Assembly: GCF_014651055.1 (NCBI RefSeq)
Contig: NZ_BMWD01000025.1
Span: 84,761 to 148,760, forward strand
DNA length: 64,000 nucleotides
Source of the DNA: Streptomyces fructofermentans
GTDB lineage: Bacteria > Actinomycetota > Actinomycetes > Streptomycetales > Streptomycetaceae
Reading direction: 5' to 3'
This document shows positions 62,237 through 64,000 of this stretch, in pieces; positions within the stretch are counted from its first letter, which is position 1, and every line of letters starts with the position of its first letter. A model generated the notes under the pieces. The model was given only the letters and a program-made list of their open reading frames with translations. It was not told the origin of the DNA and did no database searches. The translations under genes were made by a program, and so were the position numbers.

Positions 62237-63715
62237 TCAGTGACCTGAGAGGGTCTCGGCGGGCGGCGGTGCGGTGGTACGTCGACGCTTGATGATGCCG
62301 ATGGTGAGGTCGATGGCCAGGAATGCGGCCAGTGGGATCCCGAAGAGCGGAAGGGCCCAGCCGACCGCCACCACCAGCAGGACACCGACGGCGGTCTCCA
62401 AGGGGGGAAGACTGCGCCAGGTCCCGCGGGCCGGTGGGGTACCGAACGGGGTGCGGCGGTCGGACCGGGTGGGGCGGCGCTGCCACCACATGCGGTAGCC
62501 CCAGAAGATCGCGCAGATCAGACCGACGGCCAGCAGGGCGAGCAGCACCTGGTTGACGATCCCGAACAGGGTGCCCATGTGCAGGCCGATACCCCAGCGT
62601 GTCAGCTTCGCCAGCACCGGCCAGTCGGCGAAGTCCACATGGTCGACGACCTTGTTGGTGGAGGAGTCGACGGCGACGCTGTCCCGGCCGACCGGCCACA
62701 GATCGCGCGTCTGGGAAACGGTCCAGGCGGTGTCGTGGTCCTGCGGTACGCCGATTTCCACGGGCCCGCCGATACCGTCACGGCGCGCGGTCTCCAGCAC
62801 GCCGTCGATGGCGCTCGGATCGACCTTCTCCGCAGTGCTGTCGTCCTGCGCACCCTCGTGGTGGTGACCGCCCGAGGCGCCGGCGGGGGGATCGGCCAGC
62901 GAGGTGGACACCGAGGGCGTTCCGGAGCGCAGCGAGTCCAGCGCTTGGCCGAAGTGAGCGCCGGCGTAGCGTGACCAGGTGAGGCCGGTTACGGAAAGGG
63001 CCAACAGCAAAACCGCGAGCCACAGGCCTGTTACCGCGTGAAAGCTCCGGGTGCGCCGTACGCCACGCTTCGCGGAGCGATCGGGAAGCAGCAGGTTCCG
63101 GGCTGTGCGGTTGGCACGCTGCCGCCGCCACCAGAGGGCCAGGCCGCCGAGAACCAGGACCCACAGCCAACTCGCCGCGAACTCGGAGTAGTACCGGCCC
63201 ACGGTCCCCAACTGGAGGTTGCGGTGAAGGTCGTCCAGCCACGTCATGAGCGGGGTGCTGCCGTACCACGTGGTCAGCCGGCCCGTCACCTTGCTCGTGT
63301 ACGGATCGACGTAGACCGTGTGCGCCTTCTCGCCCAGTTCCGGCAGGGCGAAGTCCACCTGTGTGGTGTCGTCGCCGCTTCCCGGCCGAACGGCGGTCAG
63401 GGTCCCGTCCGGATGCTCCGCCCGCGCGGCAGCCACCTGCTGCGCCAGAGTTTGAGCGCTGACACCGGTCTGGGCGGCGGTGAGTTCCTTGTCGTAGACG
63501 ATCGAGTCCAATTGCGGGGTGAATATGTAGAGCAGCCCCGTCACTGCCGCGACGAGGAGGAAAGGCGCCACCAGGACGCCGGCGTAGAAGTGCAGCCGGG
63601 TCAGCAGCGCGCCGAAGCCGCTGGGGCGCCGCGCGGCAACGGGTTCGGCTTCCGGCTTCTCGTCGGCGAGGGCGGGAGCGTCCGGCAGGTCGGGCGCTTC
63701 GGAATTGACGGTCAT
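62237..63715 (-). CDS. PepSY-domain membrane protein
   Basis: The 492-residue protein has the PepSY_TM pattern: a first membrane helix with an RLHFYAG histidine segment (about 40), external PepSY-like regions (TVYVDPYTSKVTGRLTTWYG, VAVDSSTNKVVDHVDFADWP), a second histidine segment DDLHRNLQLGTVG, and HAVTGLWLAVLLLALSV and GIGLHMGTLFGIVNQ further on. About four to six helices, with conserved histidines that may hold heme. A His/Asp stretch GGHHHEGAQDD lies outside. The family is often iron-linked, and a role in membrane electron transfer or iron reduction is plausible. The ATG sits after a GTCACCGC context without a strong ribosome site. Confidence 0.85.
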   Translation of the reverse strand: MTVNSEAPDLPDAPALADEKPEAEPVAARRPSGFGALLTRLHFYAGVLVAPFLLVAAVTGLLYIFTPQLDSIVYDKELTAAQTGVSAQTLAQQVAAARAEHPDGTLTAVRPGSGDDTTQVDFALPELGEKAHTVYVDPYTSKVTGRLTTWYGSTPLMTWLDDLHRNLQLGTVGRYYSEFAASWLWVLVLGGLALWWRRQRANRTARNLLLPDRSAKRGVRRTRSFHAVTGLWLAVLLLALSVTGLTWSRYAGAHFGQALDSLRSGTPSVSTSLADPPAGASGGHHHEGAQDDSTAEKVDPSAIDGVLETARRDGIGGPVEIGVPQDHDTAWTVSQTRDLWPVGRDSVAVDSSTNKVVDHVDFADWPVLAKLTRWGIGLHMGTLFGIVNQVLLALLAVGLICAIFWGYRMWWQRRPTRSDRRTPFGTPPARGTWRSLPPLETAVGVLLVVAVGWALPLFGIPLAAFLAIDLTIGIIKRRRTTAPPPAETLSGH

Positions 63716-64000
63716 GCGGTGACCTCGTGCTGTGTCGGCGGCGCGCGGGGCACCGTCATTCGGTCAGGAGGGGCGACGCATGGTCGATGACGCGCTGTGG
63801 TGCCGCTCCATCGGCCCGTGCGAGGCCCCTGTTGCTCAGCAGTCGGTCCGGACCGCCTCCGAGTTCCCGCGGTGACCCGGATTCTTTCCACGGATGCACG
63901 GAGGGCGAGACCCGGCCACACGACACGGGGCGCGGTACGGCTGAGGGGCCACGAAGTTTCCGGACAGGCGCCCAATAGGGTTGTCCTGAACAAGGAAACG
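63716..64000. other. Upstream region of the PepSY gene
   Basis: No gene is supported in the last 285 bases. A minus-strand frame overlapping the PepSY start is Arg/Pro-rich and lacks family character. Confidence 0.35.

Noticed and set aside
61606..62292. 226-codon reading of the STAS frame
   Set aside because: Only the first 100 residues are STAS; the remainder is noise, so I do not call a long fusion protein.
63712..63993. Minus-strand frame overlapping the PepSY start by ATGA
   Set aside because: Arg/Pro-rich, no motif or ribosome site; could be a real small gene but I cannot support it.
1..64000. CRISPR arrays, tRNA and rRNA genes
   Set aside because: No spaced short repeats of CRISPR type and no cloverleaf or rRNA signature was seen on reading; I could not run a covariance search.

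Overview
The window is high-GC actinobacterial DNA, almost certainly a Streptomyces chromosome. Codon third positions are nearly all G or C, GTG and TTG starts are common, ECF41 sigma factors, Scr1-type TPR regulators and PepSY/SpoIIE/STAS families appear, and twin-arginine or lipobox secretion signals are frequent. It looks like accessory or arm-proximal DNA: compact catabolic and transport operons alternate with decayed stretches.

1-13.7 kb is an L-rhamnose utilisation locus. On the minus strand rhaI, a bifunctional rhaD and rhaB run towards a lutA-like gene cut by the left edge. Together they predict rhamnose to rhamnulose to rhamnulose-1-P, then DHAP plus lactaldehyde, lactate and pyruvate. 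Divergently, rhaT-rhaP-rhaQ-rhaS-rhaM encode ABC import and mutarotation, followed by a secreted beta-propeller protein of the rhamnosidase/lyase type and a LacI-family regulator. Two LacI-type palindromes sit in the divergent promoter region.

13.8-17.8 kb holds a peptidase-like alpha/beta hydrolase, a PIG-L deacetylase translationally coupled to an ECF41 sigma factor, and a cysteine-cluster plus pentapeptide-repeat protein. 18.2-21.1 kb is an APH-fold kinase with an ABC exporter. 21.1-23.7 kb is decayed and includes a broken SUKH gene. 23.7-28.2 kb carries a HupE-like membrane protein and a pair made of a purple acid phosphatase with a WxL-like C-terminus and a DUF916 membrane-anchored partner, preceded by a PHO-box-like array.

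28.3-40.6 kb is a siderophore-iron locus. A tandem AraC regulator and an iron box precede seven or eight tightly coupled genes: a siderophore-interacting reductase fused to a degenerate methyltransferase, a binding protein, two FecCD permeases, an ATPase, an enterochelin-esterase-like hydrolase, and two half-ABC transporters whose nucleotide-binding motifs are split between the subunits. This fits uptake, reduction and hydrolysis of a catecholate xenosiderophore.

40.8-51.5 kb mixes small hypothetical genes (DUF4240, DUF7660, a zinc-finger-like protein, a GH-like TIM barrel, a secreted protein) with gene-poor or decayed DNA. 51.6-60.4 kb looks like an integrative element or prophage remnant: a broken portal gene, small phage-type proteins and a tyrosine recombinase. 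It carries a compact RiPP-like operon (ATPase, unknown protein, radical SAM/SPASM enzyme, short Cys-containing precursor, hairpin, APH-fold kinase) with a divergent Scr1-type regulator. This is the best candidate for an undescribed system. 60.4-62.2 kb has a MurF fragment, a barstar-like immunity gene and remnants of a phosphatase/STAS pair. A PepSY membrane protein closes the window.
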